Under the pieces are notes generated by a model that made no database searches, was not told the origin of the DNA, and saw only the letters and a list, made by a program, of their open reading frames with translations. DNA of 45,526 bases from DASZMJ01 sp035551935 (GTDB lineage Bacteria > Planctomycetota > Planctomycetia > Isosphaerales > Isosphaeraceae): assembly GCA_035551935.1 (NCBI GenBank), contig DASZMJ010000660.1:1-45526 (forward strand). The letters run 5' to 3'. Positions 5,981 through 14,142 of this stretch are shown piece after piece (the stretch's first letter is position 1; each line of letters starts with the position of its first letter). The translations under genes and the position numbers were made by a program.

Positions 5981-8083
5981 TCACGCCTCCGAGACGAGGA
6001 TGATCGTCGACCGCGCCTCGACGCGGTAGTCGTGGCCGACGGGGATCAATGGACCCTCGTCGAGGCCGACGGCGTCGTCGGGCGAGGCGAGCGCCGTGTC
6101 GACCGTCCGGCGCCAGGGGCGGCCCGAGGGGGACGAGGGGATGCGGAAGTTGAGCGGCCTCCAGTAGGCGTTGAAGACCATGTACAGGTCGCGATCGATC
6201 ACGCCGGGGCGGTCGCACCGGCGGCCGTCGAGCGCCAGGGCGAGCGAGTGGCTCTTGTGAGAGAAGTCGGGCCGGACCGGCTCGACCCCGTGCCAGACGA
6301 TGTCCGGCGGCAGGCCGTCGGCGCCGCCGGTCAGGAAGGTCCGCCGTCGCAGGACGGGGTGCCGCAACCGCAGCGCGATCAATTGCTTGCAGAACCGGAA
6401 GAAGTCCGCGTTCTCGTCCGCCAAGGTCCAGTCGAGCCAGCTCGTCGGGTTGTCCTGGCACCAGGCGTTGTTGTTCCCCCCCTGGGTCCGGAGCATGCCG
6501 TCGCCGCCGAGGATCATCGGTACCCCCTGCGAGACGAGCAACGTCGTCATCAGGTTCCGCGCCTGCCGCTTGCGCAAGGACAGGACCGCCGGGTCGTCGG
6601 TCGGCCCCTCGACGCCGCAATTCCAGCTATGATTCTCGTTCAGGCCGTCGCGGTTCCCCTCGCCGTTGGCCTCGTTGTGCTTGCGATTGTACGAGACGAG
6701 GTCGTACAGGGTGAAGCCGTCGTGGCAGGTGATGAAGTTCACCGAGTGCAGCGGCCCGCGGCCGTGGTAGAGGTCGTCGCTGCCGCAGAGCCGCGTGGCC
6801 AATGCCGAGGTCATGCCCGGGTCGCCGCGCCAGAACTTGCGGACGTCGTCGCGATACTGGCCGTTCCAGACGCTCCAACGCGAGCCGCCGGGGAAGCTGC
6901 CGACTTGATACAAGCCGGCCGCGTCCCAGGGCTCGGCGATCAGCTTCGTGTCGGCGAGCAGGGCGTCTTCCGAGATCATCTCGATGACCGGCGGCTCGAC
7001 CAGCACGTTCCCCTTGCGGTCGCGGCCGAAGACCGACGCGAGGTCGAACCGGAAGCCGTCGACGTCGGCCTCGGCGACGAGGTTGCGCAGTCCCGACAGG
7101 ATCAACGACCGGACGATCGGGTGGTTGCTGTTGACCGTGTTGCCGCAGCCGGTGAAGTTCAGGTAGCGCCCCTGCTCGTCGAGGACGTAATAGAGCCGGT
7201 TGTCCAGCCCCCGGAAGTTGTACGTCGGGCCGTCGTACCCCCCCTCGGCGGTGTGGTTGAAGACGACGTCGAGGATGACCTCGAGGCCCGCGTCGTGGAA
7301 CGCCTTGACCATGTCGCGGAACTCGTTCCAGGGTGCGGCACCCTCGGGGTTGACCGCGTACGCCGCCTTCGGCGCCGCGTAGGCGATCGTGTTGTAGCCC
7401 CAGTAGTTCCGCAGCCGCTCGCCGGTCAACGGGTTGACGAACGGGCAATCGTTCTCGTCGAACTCGTCGATCGGCAGGATCTCGACGGCCGTGACCCCCA
7501 GGTCCTTGAAGTACGGGATCTTCTCGGCCAGGCCGGCGAACGTCCCCGGGTGCTTCACGCCCGAGGAGGGGTCGATCGTGTAGCCGCGGACGTGCAGCTC
7601 GTAGAGGATCGTATCCTCGCGCGGGACCTTCGGGTTGATGCTGTCCTGCCAGTCGACCAGCGATCGGGTCAGGAGGCTCCGCCGCGGCAGGCTCCCGCGG
7701 AACCCCCACGGGCGGCCGCACGAGAGGGCCCGCGAGGCCGGGTCGAGCAGGATGATGCCGGGGTTGTAGCGGTTGCCCGGCCCGCCGGGGCCGTCGACGC
7801 GGTAGCCGTAGCAGAACTCGTCGGGCAGGCCGTGGATGCGGATGTGCCAGTGGTCGCCGGTCCGGTGCGTCTTCGGGTCGAGCGGCACCTCGGTGGCGAT
7901 CTCCGGGTTGCACGGCTCGGAGAGCACGAGCAGGACACTCGTCCCGTGCCGGCAGATCAGCACGAAGTTCACCCCGCCGCTGGCGCGGCTGGCCCCCAGC
8001 GGGAGCGGGTGGCCCCGGCTGACGCTCAACGGCCGCCCCTGGAACGTCAGCCGACGGTCCGTCCCTTCCAGCGTCCTCGGCAT
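5981..8083 (-). CDS. glgX: Glycogen debranching enzyme GlgX / isoamylase-type GH13
   Basis: A 700-residue glycoside hydrolase family 13 enzyme that hydrolyses alpha-1,6 branches in limit-dextrin glycogen. An N-terminal CBM48-type beta domain (about 5-140) precedes the (beta/alpha)8 barrel. The four conserved regions are visible: DVVFNH (about 272-277), GFRFDLA with nucleophile Asp347, IAEPWD with acid Glu384, and ITCHDGFT with His-Asp 454-455. NRKHNEANGEGNRDG following region IV is typical of GlgX/TreX enzymes. I chose the ATG at 8083; a GTG five codons upstream (8098) is also possible. Soluble, cytoplasmic. Divergent from the SDR gene, with a plausible promoter at 8131-8160. Confidence 0.92.
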   Translation of the reverse strand: MPRTLEGTDRRLTFQGRPLSVSRGHPLPLGASRASGGVNFVLICRHGTSVLLVLSEPCNPEIATEVPLDPKTHRTGDHWHIRIHGLPDEFCYGYRVDGPGGPGNRYNPGIILLDPASRALSCGRPWGFRGSLPRRSLLTRSLVDWQDSINPKVPREDTILYELHVRGYTIDPSSGVKHPGTFAGLAEKIPYFKDLGVTAVEILPIDEFDENDCPFVNPLTGERLRNYWGYNTIAYAAPKAAYAVNPEGAAPWNEFRDMVKAFHDAGLEVILDVVFNHTAEGGYDGPTYNFRGLDNRLYYVLDEQGRYLNFTGCGNTVNSNHPIVRSLILSGLRNLVAEADVDGFRFDLASVFGRDRKGNVLVEPPVIEMISEDALLADTKLIAEPWDAAGLYQVGSFPGGSRWSVWNGQYRDDVRKFWRGDPGMTSALATRLCGSDDLYHGRGPLHSVNFITCHDGFTLYDLVSYNRKHNEANGEGNRDGLNENHSWNCGVEGPTDDPAVLSLRKRQARNLMTTLLVSQGVPMILGGDGMLRTQGGNNNAWCQDNPTSWLDWTLADENADFFRFCKQLIALRLRHPVLRRRTFLTGGADGLPPDIVWHGVEPVRPDFSHKSHSLALALDGRRCDRPGVIDRDLYMVFNAYWRPLNFRIPSSPSGRPWRRTVDTALASPDDAVGLDEGPLIPVGHDYRVEARSTIILVSEA

Positions 8084-8130
8084 CGCCCGCCCCCGCACGA
8101 TCGACCCGGGCCCGTCGCGTCCATGACTCG

Positions 8131-8160
8131 GTTATCGGCGATCGCCTCCGGGTTTGGCAA
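8131..8160 (-). promoter_or_regulatory. Candidate housekeeping promoter for glgX
   Basis: On the minus strand, TTGCCA (8155-8160, 5/6 to TTGACA) and GATAAC (8131-8136, 4/6 to TATAAT) are separated by 18 nt, about 48 nt before the glgX start. Inferred from consensus matching only. Confidence 0.4.
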
Positions 8161-8241
8161 GGCCCGACGGCCCGCGATCCGGGTAAACTCATCCCAGGCG
8201 CCGCGAGCGGGTCGCCGCGGCCAATTCTGGAGATAATAGAT

Positions 8242-9051
8242 ATGGATCTATTGATTACAGGAGACGTCGCCATCGTCGTCGGCGGGGCGCGTGGCCTGGG
8301 CCGCGCGATCGCGGAGGCGTTCGCGGCCGAGGGGGCCGGCGTGGCGATCGTGGACCGCGCGGAGGAGACCGTCGAGGTCGCGCGCGCGATCGGCGAAGCG
8401 TCGAGGGTCCGGGCCGAGGGCTTCGTCGCCGACGTGACCGATGGCCGCGCGATGCGACAGGTTGCCGAGGCGATCGTCGCCGGCTTAGGCCGCTGCGATC
8501 ACCTCGTCTTCGCGGCGGGCATCGGCTCGGGGAAGTTTGGCTTCCCGTTCTGGAACCTCGAGCCGTCGGACTGGGAGCGGGTGCTGCGGGTCAACCTCGT
8601 CGGGGCCGTCAACGCGGCCCATGCGTTCGCGCCGGCGATGGCGGAGGCTAAGCGGGGGACGTTGCTGTTCGTCGCGTCGGTTGCCGGCCAGATCGGCTCG
8701 CAGACCGACCCGCCGTACAGCGCCTCGAAGGCCGGCCTGATCAACTTCGCGCAGTGCGCCGCCAGGGACCTGGCGCCGTTCGGCGTGCGGGTGAACACCC
8801 TCTGTCCCGGTATGGTGAAGACCGCCCTGAACCGCTCCGTCTTCGAGTCCTGGGCCGCCCGCCAGCCCGAATCGGGCCGGCCGTCCTACGAGGAATGGGC
8901 GGCCGATAAGATCGCCAAGCTCGTCCCGCTCGGCCGCTGGCAAGAGCCCGAGGACATCGCCGCGATGGCCGTCTTCCTCGCCTCGCCGCGCGCCGGGAAC
9001 GTCACCGGCCAGACCATCAACGTGGACGGCGGCTACGTCATGCACTGGTGA
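8242..9051 (+). CDS. Short-chain dehydrogenase/reductase (SDR, FabG-like)
   Basis: A 269-residue classical SDR that binds NAD(P)(H) and oxidises or reduces an alcohol/carbonyl substrate. Rossmann glycine motif GGARGLG at 14-20; Asn118 in RVNLVG; catalytic Ser146 and Tyr159-x3-Lys163 (YSASK); a C-terminal VTGQTINVDGGYV as in 3-oxoacyl-ACP reductase-like members. The NNAG motif is replaced by FAAG. GGAGAT is 9 nt upstream of the ATG at 8242; the sequence around the start (ATAATAGATATGG) is locally AT-rich, which should leave the start unstructured. Monocistronic and convergent with the DUF1501 gene. Substrate not predictable. Confidence 0.88.
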   Translation: MDLLITGDVAIVVGGARGLGRAIAEAFAAEGAGVAIVDRAEETVEVARAIGEASRVRAEGFVADVTDGRAMRQVAEAIVAGLGRCDHLVFAAGIGSGKFGFPFWNLEPSDWERVLRVNLVGAVNAAHAFAPAMAEAKRGTLLFVASVAGQIGSQTDPPYSASKAGLINFAQCAARDLAPFGVRVNTLCPGMVKTALNRSVFESWAARQPESGRPSYEEWAADKIAKLVPLGRWQEPEDIAAMAVFLASPRAGNVTGQTINVDGGYVMHW

Positions 9052-9072
9052 CGTATCGGCCGGGAAGACCCT

Positions 9073-9142
9073 CTCCCCGTAGGCTCCGCTCTTGCGGACC
9101 TCTTTAGATGAAGAGGTCCGCAAGAGCGGAGCCTACGGGGAG
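9073..9142. repeat. REP-like inverted pair, family 2
   Basis: Perfect 32-nt inverted arms (9073-9104 and 9111-9142) with a 6-nt loop. Each arm, read from the outside, contains GTAG, then GC and a hairpin TCCGC/GCGGA with loop TCTT: again a GTAG foot plus a small hairpin, but a sequence unrelated to family 1. It lies between the convergent SDR and DUF1501 genes, 22 and 24 nt from their stops, and is well placed to terminate both transcripts. Confidence 0.85.
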
Positions 9143-9165
9143 CGATCGAACGGGGCGATACCCGT

Positions 9166-10506
9166 TCAGATCAGTTCGCGGATCGGCTCGCGCTCGTCGA
9201 GCAGGTACATCGGGCGGTTGGCTCGGTCGGGGACGGCGGTGCCGGGGTCGATGCCGAGGTGGCGATAGATGGTGGCGTGGACGGACTGGATCGGCACCGG
9301 GCGGTCCTTGGCGGCGCCGCCGTCGCGGTCGGTCGAGCCGATGACCTGGCCGTGCCGCCAGCCGCCGCCGGCGAGCATCGCCATCGAGACGCGCGGCCAG
9401 TGGTCGCGGCCGGCGTCCTTGTTGATCTTGGGGGTCCGGCCGAACTCGCCCCAGACGACGACGGCGACGTCCTTGTCCAATCCGCGGGCGTGGAGGTCGT
9501 CGATCAGGGTCGACAGGGCCTGGTCGAGCTTGGGGATGCGCCGGCGGTTGGAGCGGAAGTTCTGGCCGTGGGTGTCCCACCGGCCGAAGGCGACGGTGAC
9601 GAACCGGGCGCCGGCCTCGACGAGCCGGCGGGCGACGAGGAAGTGGTCGTTGCAGCACGGCGGCCCGTCGGCCTCGTTCTTCATATCGCCGATGCCGTAG
9701 CGCGCCCGGAGCCTCGGGTCTTCCTTGGTCACGTCGAGCGCGTCACGGAGCCTGGGGCTGGTCAGGATCTCGAAGGCCGAGCGGCGAAAAGCGTCCATGC
9801 CGTCGAGCGAGCCGGAGCGGTCGGCGACCCGTCGGACGCCGTCGAACTGGTCGAGCAAGCCCTTGCGGCGGTCGAGCCGATCGGCGTCGAGGCCGACGGC
9901 GGCCGGGTCGATCGTCTCGCCGCCCCGGAAGGGCGTGTAAGGCGCATGCGCCAGGCCGAGATATCCCGGCCGGCCGGGATCGCCCCAGCGCGGCTCGCCG
10001 GTCCGGGGCGAGAGGCCCACGTACGGCGGCACCGCCGGGTCGACCGGCCCTTGAAGATAAGAGACGACCGACCCCAGCGCCGGCCGCCCGCCCTGACGCC
10101 GGCCGAGCGACTCGGGATAACCCGTGTAGCAGTGATAGGCGGTATGCTCGTCGACGCAGCCGACGATCGACCGGATGATCGTCATCCGGTCCATCCGCTG
10201 CGCCAGCTTCGGCATATGTTCGCAGACCTGGATGCCGGCGACGTTCGTATCGATCGCCCGGAATTCGCCGCGGATGACGGCCGGGGCGTCGGGCTTGAGG
10301 TCGACCATGTCCTGGTGCGGCGGGCCGCCGGCCAGGAAGACCATGATGACCGCCTTGTGCGACGATTTCACCCCCGCCGCCGCCTCGGCCCGGAGCAGGT
10401 CCGGCAGGGCCATGCCCCCCATGACCAGGCCGCCGACCTTGAGGAAATCGCGTCGTGAGACCCCGTCGCAATCCGCCGCCCGTCGCGGCCCCCGGATCGT
10501 CAGCAT
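9166..10506 (-). CDS. DUF1501 family protein with twin-arginine signal
   Basis: A 446-residue exported protein of the DUF1501 family (alkaline phosphatase/sulfatase-like fold), hugely expanded in planctomycetes and often paired with DUF1549/DUF1553 genes; none is adjacent here. Residues 17-23 SRRDFLK followed by VGGLVMGGMALP form a Tat signal. Family blocks include VIMVFLAGGPPHQDM (about 53-67), CEHMPKLAQRMD, FGRWDTHGQN, VVVWGEFGRTP and GRDHWPR near the C terminus. Known members are uncharacterised; the fold suggests a metal-dependent hydrolase acting outside the cytoplasm. A TACAAT promoter element lies 50 nt upstream. Confidence 0.88.
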   Translation of the reverse strand: MLTIRGPRRAADCDGVSRRDFLKVGGLVMGGMALPDLLRAEAAAGVKSSHKAVIMVFLAGGPPHQDMVDLKPDAPAVIRGEFRAIDTNVAGIQVCEHMPKLAQRMDRMTIIRSIVGCVDEHTAYHCYTGYPESLGRRQGGRPALGSVVSYLQGPVDPAVPPYVGLSPRTGEPRWGDPGRPGYLGLAHAPYTPFRGGETIDPAAVGLDADRLDRRKGLLDQFDGVRRVADRSGSLDGMDAFRRSAFEILTSPRLRDALDVTKEDPRLRARYGIGDMKNEADGPPCCNDHFLVARRLVEAGARFVTVAFGRWDTHGQNFRSNRRRIPKLDQALSTLIDDLHARGLDKDVAVVVWGEFGRTPKINKDAGRDHWPRVSMAMLAGGGWRHGQVIGSTDRDGGAAKDRPVPIQSVHATIYRHLGIDPGTAVPDRANRPMYLLDEREPIRELI

Positions 10507-10556
10507 GGCGCCATCCCCACCGCCTCGTCACGGTCCCGGTCACGCAACTGTTGAAC

Positions 10557-10584
10557 ATTGTACACGATCCCTCCCCCGCCGCAA
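10557..10584 (-). promoter_or_regulatory. Candidate promoter for the DUF1501 gene
   Basis: Minus strand TACAAT (10557-10562, 5/6) with TTGCGG (10579-10584, 3/6) 16 nt upstream, ending about 50 nt before the ATG at 10506. The intergenic stretch 10507-10816 holds this promoter, the palindrome at 10654-10703 and the opposite promoter at 10739-10767; nothing else is seen. Confidence 0.45.
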
Positions 10585-10653
10585 CCGCCAAGCGGCGAGG
10601 TCTCTTCCATTCGCGACCGGTCCCCCCAGCCTCGCTCTCCCTCTCCCCTAATC

Positions 10654-10703
10654 CGACGCGCAAGCGAGAATCTTCCAAGACAAAGACCCTCGCTTGCGCG
10701 TCG
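10654..10703. repeat. Palindromic repeat in a divergent promoter region
   Basis: Perfect 15-nt inverted arms (10654-10668 and 10689-10703, CGACGCGCAAGCGAG and its complement) with a 20-nt loop. The core CGC-TT-GCG can itself fold. Flanking CCCTCTCC and GAAAGAGGG extend the complementarity imperfectly. There is no GTAG foot, so it is a different class from the REP-like elements. It sits between two divergently transcribed genes. Confidence 0.7.
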
Positions 10704-10738
10704 AGTTGAGGAAAGAGGGAGACCGCGCCGGAGGCGAT

Positions 10739-10767
10739 TTGGCGGGAGGGCGTCGCGGGCGTAGAAT
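10739..10767 (+). promoter_or_regulatory. Candidate promoter for the DUF493 gene
   Basis: TTGGCG (10739-10744, 4/6) and TAGAAT (10762-10767, 5/6) with an optimal 17-nt spacer, 49 nt before the ATG at 10817. Inferred. Confidence 0.5.
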
Positions 10768-10816
10768 GTTGGAGAGCGCCCGGTCCCACCGCCGTTTTCC
10801 TGGCCGGAGTCCTGTC

Positions 10817-11104
10817 ATGGCCGACCACCGCCCGTCCGTCGACCTGCTCGAATCGACCCACGCCTTCCCCGGCGAATACCAGATCAAGGCCATCGGCGCC
10901 GCCGACGACGACTTCGCCGGCCGCGTCGTCGAGGCCGTCGTCTCCGAGCTCGCCACGCCCTCCGAACTGGACTACTCGATCCGCTCGACCCAGGGGGGGC
11001 GGCATGTCGCCCTGACATTGGATATCACCGTGCAGAGCGCCGAGCAGGTGCGGGCGATCTATGCACGCATTCACGAGGTCGAGGGCCTGAAGCTGCTATT
11101 CTGA
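10817..11104 (+). CDS. DUF493 (YbeD-like) small protein
   Basis: A 95-residue alpha/beta protein. The order HAFPGEYQIKAIG, then FAGRVVEAVV, SIRSTQGGRHVALTLDI and EQVRAIYARIHEVEGLKLLF matches the DUF493/YbeD family, which has an ACT-like ferredoxin fold and includes predicted small regulators; the precise role is unknown. The start at 10817 is set by GGAG at 10806-10809 (7-nt spacing); the reading frame continues upstream through the promoter region without family similarity. Own promoter at 10739-10767. Considered and rejected as PurS, which lacks the GGRH segment. Confidence 0.8.
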   Translation: MADHRPSVDLLESTHAFPGEYQIKAIGAADDDFAGRVVEAVVSELATPSELDYSIRSTQGGRHVALTLDITVQSAEQVRAIYARIHEVEGLKLLF

Positions 11105-11107
11105 GCG

Positions 11108-11137
11108 TTGACCGTGCTCGGCGCGGGGACGTAAAGT
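11108..11137 (+). promoter_or_regulatory. Candidate promoter for the TsaC-like/phosphatase fusion gene
   Basis: TTGACC (11108-11113, 5/6) and TAAAGT (11132-11137, 4/6) with an 18-nt spacer, starting 4 nt after the DUF493 stop and 44 nt before the ATG at 11182. Inferred. Confidence 0.45.
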
Positions 11138-11181
11138 GGGGGACTTGGACGGCCCCATCCGTATTGTCCCCGGCGCGCGTG

Positions 11182-12273
11182 ATGCCCGACCCGACGTCGC
11201 AGCCCGAACGGATCGACCTGAGGCGGGCCGACGACCCGCGCGACATCGTCCACCGCGCCGTGGCCTGCCTCGCGCAAGGGGGCGTCGTCGCCCTGCCCAC
11301 CGACGCGGCCGACTGCCTCGCCGCCTGCGCCTTGCAGCTGGGCGCCGTGGCACGGTTGCTGGCGCTTGCGGCGAGCGACGCGCCCGGCACGCCCGCCCTG
11401 GCCCTGCGCGGGCCCGGCGAGCTGGCCGACTGGGTCCCGGACCTCGACGAGACGGGCCGACGCCTCGCCCGACGCGGCTGGCCGGGGCCGTTGACCCTCG
11501 TCAGTCGCGGCGCGGTCGACCGCGGACTGGCGCGACGGCTGCTGGCCGAGGTCCGGGCCGCCGTCGTCCGCGACGGCGCCCTCGCCCTCTGCGTCCCCGG
11601 GCACCCGTTGACCCGCGAGATCGGCCGCTTGACGAGCGGCCCGCTCGTCCTAGCGCCGACGTCGCGGACGGACCTCCAGGGGCTCGACATGGTCATCGAC
11701 GACGGCCCGGCCCCGCTCGTCGCGCACACGGTCGTGGCCCTCGACCCGGGCGGCTGGCGGCTGCTCGAGGCCGGCGCCTTCCGTGAAGAGGATCTGGTCC
11801 GCATGGCCGGCACGATGCTCCTGTTCGTCTGCACCGGCAACACCTGCCGCAGCCCGATGGCCGCCGCGATCTGCAAGCGACGGCTGGCCGACCGGCTCGG
11901 CTGCGCGCCCGACGACCTGGAGCGGCGCGGGTTCGTCGTCCTCTCTGCCGGCCTGGCCGCCGCCCACGGCCACCCCGCCGCGCGCGAGGCCGTCGACGTC
12001 GTCGAGGTCCTCGGCGGCTCGCTCCGCGACCACGCCAGCCAGCCCCTGACCCCCGAGCTCGTCGCCGCCGCCGACCTGATCGTCGTCATGACCCGCGACC
12101 ACCGCCACGCCCTGCTCTCCCAGGTCCCCGACGCCGCCGACCGCGTCCGCCTCCTCCACCCCCGCGGCGGCGACATCGCCGACCCCATCGGCCTCGACCG
12201 CGACGTCTACCACCAGACCGCCTCGGAGATCGCCGAGCACCTCGACCACATCCTCGACGAGCTCGCCATCTGA
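11182..12273 (+). CDS. Fusion: degenerate TsaC/YrdC-like domain + YwlE-type low-molecular-weight phosphatase
   Basis: A 363-residue two-domain cytoplasmic protein. Residues ~15-205 follow the YrdC/Sua5 (threonylcarbamoyl-AMP synthase) fold: GGVVALPTDAADCLAA, WPGPLTLVSRGA and CVPGHPLT align with family blocks. The K-x-R-P loop, the SAN-SG motif and the Ser-Thr of the ST-V motif are absent, so this half is probably not an active TsaC. Residues ~210-363 are a low-molecular-weight tyrosine/arginine phosphatase with P-loop CTGNTCRS and general-acid DP in DIADPIG. The Thr after the first Cys is the residue that in YwlE favours phosphoarginine. In Bacillus ywlC (TsaC) and ywlE lie in the same gene neighbourhood, which the fusion mirrors. 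Promoter at 11108-11137. Confidence 0.82.
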   Translation: MPDPTSQPERIDLRRADDPRDIVHRAVACLAQGGVVALPTDAADCLAACALQLGAVARLLALAASDAPGTPALALRGPGELADWVPDLDETGRRLARRGWPGPLTLVSRGAVDRGLARRLLAEVRAAVVRDGALALCVPGHPLTREIGRLTSGPLVLAPTSRTDLQGLDMVIDDGPAPLVAHTVVALDPGGWRLLEAGAFREEDLVRMAGTMLLFVCTGNTCRSPMAAAICKRRLADRLGCAPDDLERRGFVVLSAGLAAAHGHPAAREAVDVVEVLGGSLRDHASQPLTPELVAAADLIVVMTRDHRHALLSQVPDAADRVRLLHPRGGDIADPIGLDRDVYHQTASEIAEHLDHILDELAI

Positions 12274-12507
12274 CGCCGAACGGCCCGGTTCGATCGCTCG
12301 TTCGCCGAGGATCCGCGCGGCGAGTCCGGGGGCGAGGCCGATTGCGATCGTCGGCTTTGTGGGCGGTAGCTCGCCGTGCTGTCGAATCCGGCCGATGCCC
12401 CCTCGACGGACGCGCCGCACCGCAGCATACTCGGCACGAGTCGTCTCCGGGGCTGGCGCCGAATCCAGGGCTTGCGCCCCATGCGGCCCCGGATGGGAGG
12501 AACGCGG

Positions 12508-14079
12508 ATGTGTGCGCCGATCCCTCGAACCGCCCCCACCGCGCGAGCCCTGGCGCTCGCCGCGTTCGTCGCGGCGGGCGCCTTGCTCGCCGTGTCCCGG
12601 GCCGGCGGCGCGGAGCCGTCGAGGCCCAACATCCTGCTCCTCTTCGCCGACGACCAGCGCGCCGACACCATCGGGGCGTGGGGAAACCCGCACATCCGGA
12701 CGCCGAACCTCGACCGGCTCGCCCGCCGCGGGACCAGCTTCCGCGGCAACTACTGCTTCGGCTCGAACAGCGGCGCCGTCTGCGTCCCGAGCCGGGCCAT
12801 GCTCATGAGCGGGCGCACCTGGCTCGACGTCCCGCACGACCTCCACGGGGTACGGCTCCTGCCGGAGCTTTTGCGCGCGGGCGGATACACGACGTTTGCC
12901 ACGGGCAAGTGGCACAACGGCGAGCCGTCGTTCGTGCGGGCTTTCCCGGACGCCCGCTCGGTCTTCTTCGGCGGCATGGCGGACCACACCAAGGTCCCGG
13001 TCGCCGACGTGCGCGACGGACGGGTCATCAACCGCCGGGTCGCCGAGAAGTTCTCCAGCGAGCAGTTCGCCGACGCCGCGGCGGGATTCCTCAGGTCGCG
13101 AACGGGCAACGCGCCGTTCTTCTGCTACGTCGCGTTCACCGCGCCGCACGACCCGCGCAACCCCCCGGAGCCGTACCGGGCGATGTACTACCGCGATCGC
13201 CCGCCGCTCCCGGATAACTTCCGGCTCCAGCCCCTCTTCGACAACGGCCTGACCAAGAACATCCGGGACGAGAACCTCGCGCCCTACCCTCGGACCCGTG
13301 AAGTGATCAGCGACCAGCTCTGCGAGTATTACGGCCTCATCACCCACCTCGACGAGCAGGTGGGCCGCATCCTCGCGGCGCTGGAGGAGTCGGGCCACGT
13401 GGACGACACGGTCGTCATCTACACGTCCGACCACGGCCTGGCGATGGGCAGCCACGGGCTGCTCGGCAAGCAGAGCCTCTACGAGCACAGCATGCGGAGC
13501 CCGCTCATCATCGCCGGCCCCGGCATCCCCGCCGGGCATTCCACCGCGGCGTTCACGTACCTCTTCGACCTCTTCCCGACGATCTGTTCCCGCGCCGGGG
13601 TCGAGCCGCCGGGCGGGCTGGCCGGCCGGGACCTCCGGCCGCTCTGGGAGGACGAGCGCGCGAAGGTCCGCGAGTCGGTGTTCCTCCCCTTCGGCGACCT
13701 GATGCGATCGGTCCGCGACGGGCGCTGGAAGCTCATCGTGTACCCGCCGATCAACCACCGCGAGCTGTTCGACCTGCGGGACGACCCGCACGAGACGCGC
13801 GACCTCGCCGCCGACCCCGGGCACGAGCCGGAGGTCGCGCGGCTGACCGCCCTGATGCGGTCCTGGCAGCGGGCGGTCGGCGATGTGCTGCCGCTCTCCG
13901 TGAAGGACCCGAAGCCCAAGGCGGTGCGGTTCGACGACTTCGACCGGAAGCCGGACCCGTGGCAGCCCGGCTGGATCGTCGAGAAGTACTTCCATCGAGG
14001 TAGACGCTCGGACAGGACCCTCGACGAGGACCGCGGAAAACGCTGGAATTCCACCCTCCGGGTGGTCGGGCCCCGCTGA
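12508..14079 (+). CDS. Exported sulfatase (Cys-type, formylglycine-dependent)
   Basis: A 523-residue arylsulfatase/choline-sulfatase-type enzyme that hydrolyses sulfate esters, probably of polysaccharides. Signal peptide at about 10-34 (ALALAAFVAAGALLAVSRAGG). Metal-binding DDQRAD follows shortly after; the CVPSR motif carries the Cys converted to formylglycine by a sulfatase-modifying enzyme, which is not in this window. Other blocks: GKWHNGEP, TAPHDPRNPPE, YTSDHGLAMGSHGLLGKQ and DDPHETRDLAADP near the C terminus. The start is fixed by GGGAGG at 12495-12500. The last ~28 residues after WQPGWIVEKYF look like an extension past the family end. No carbohydrate-binding or transporter gene adjoins. 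Confidence 0.88.
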   Translation: MCAPIPRTAPTARALALAAFVAAGALLAVSRAGGAEPSRPNILLLFADDQRADTIGAWGNPHIRTPNLDRLARRGTSFRGNYCFGSNSGAVCVPSRAMLMSGRTWLDVPHDLHGVRLLPELLRAGGYTTFATGKWHNGEPSFVRAFPDARSVFFGGMADHTKVPVADVRDGRVINRRVAEKFSSEQFADAAAGFLRSRTGNAPFFCYVAFTAPHDPRNPPEPYRAMYYRDRPPLPDNFRLQPLFDNGLTKNIRDENLAPYPRTREVISDQLCEYYGLITHLDEQVGRILAALEESGHVDDTVVIYTSDHGLAMGSHGLLGKQSLYEHSMRSPLIIAGPGIPAGHSTAAFTYLFDLFPTICSRAGVEPPGGLAGRDLRPLWEDERAKVRESVFLPFGDLMRSVRDGRWKLIVYPPINHRELFDLRDDPHETRDLAADPGHEPEVARLTALMRSWQRAVGDVLPLSVKDPKPKAVRFDDFDRKPDPWQPGWIVEKYFHRGRRSDRTLDEDRGKRWNSTLRVVGPR

Positions 14080-14142
14080 CTTCGGTTATGGTGGTCGTGT
14101 GACGGCGAAACCGACCCGAACCCGCCAGGCCCCGACGACCGG

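Noticed and set aside
10817..11104. PurS (formylglycinamidine synthase subunit)
   Set aside because: Size is similar, but the block order and GGRH segment fit DUF493/YbeD and no pur genes are adjacent.
12274..12507. Remnant gene between the phosphatase fusion and the sulfatase
   Set aside because: Several frames are open on both strands, but none has a start signal or recognisable motif; only the sulfatase ribosome binding site is clear.
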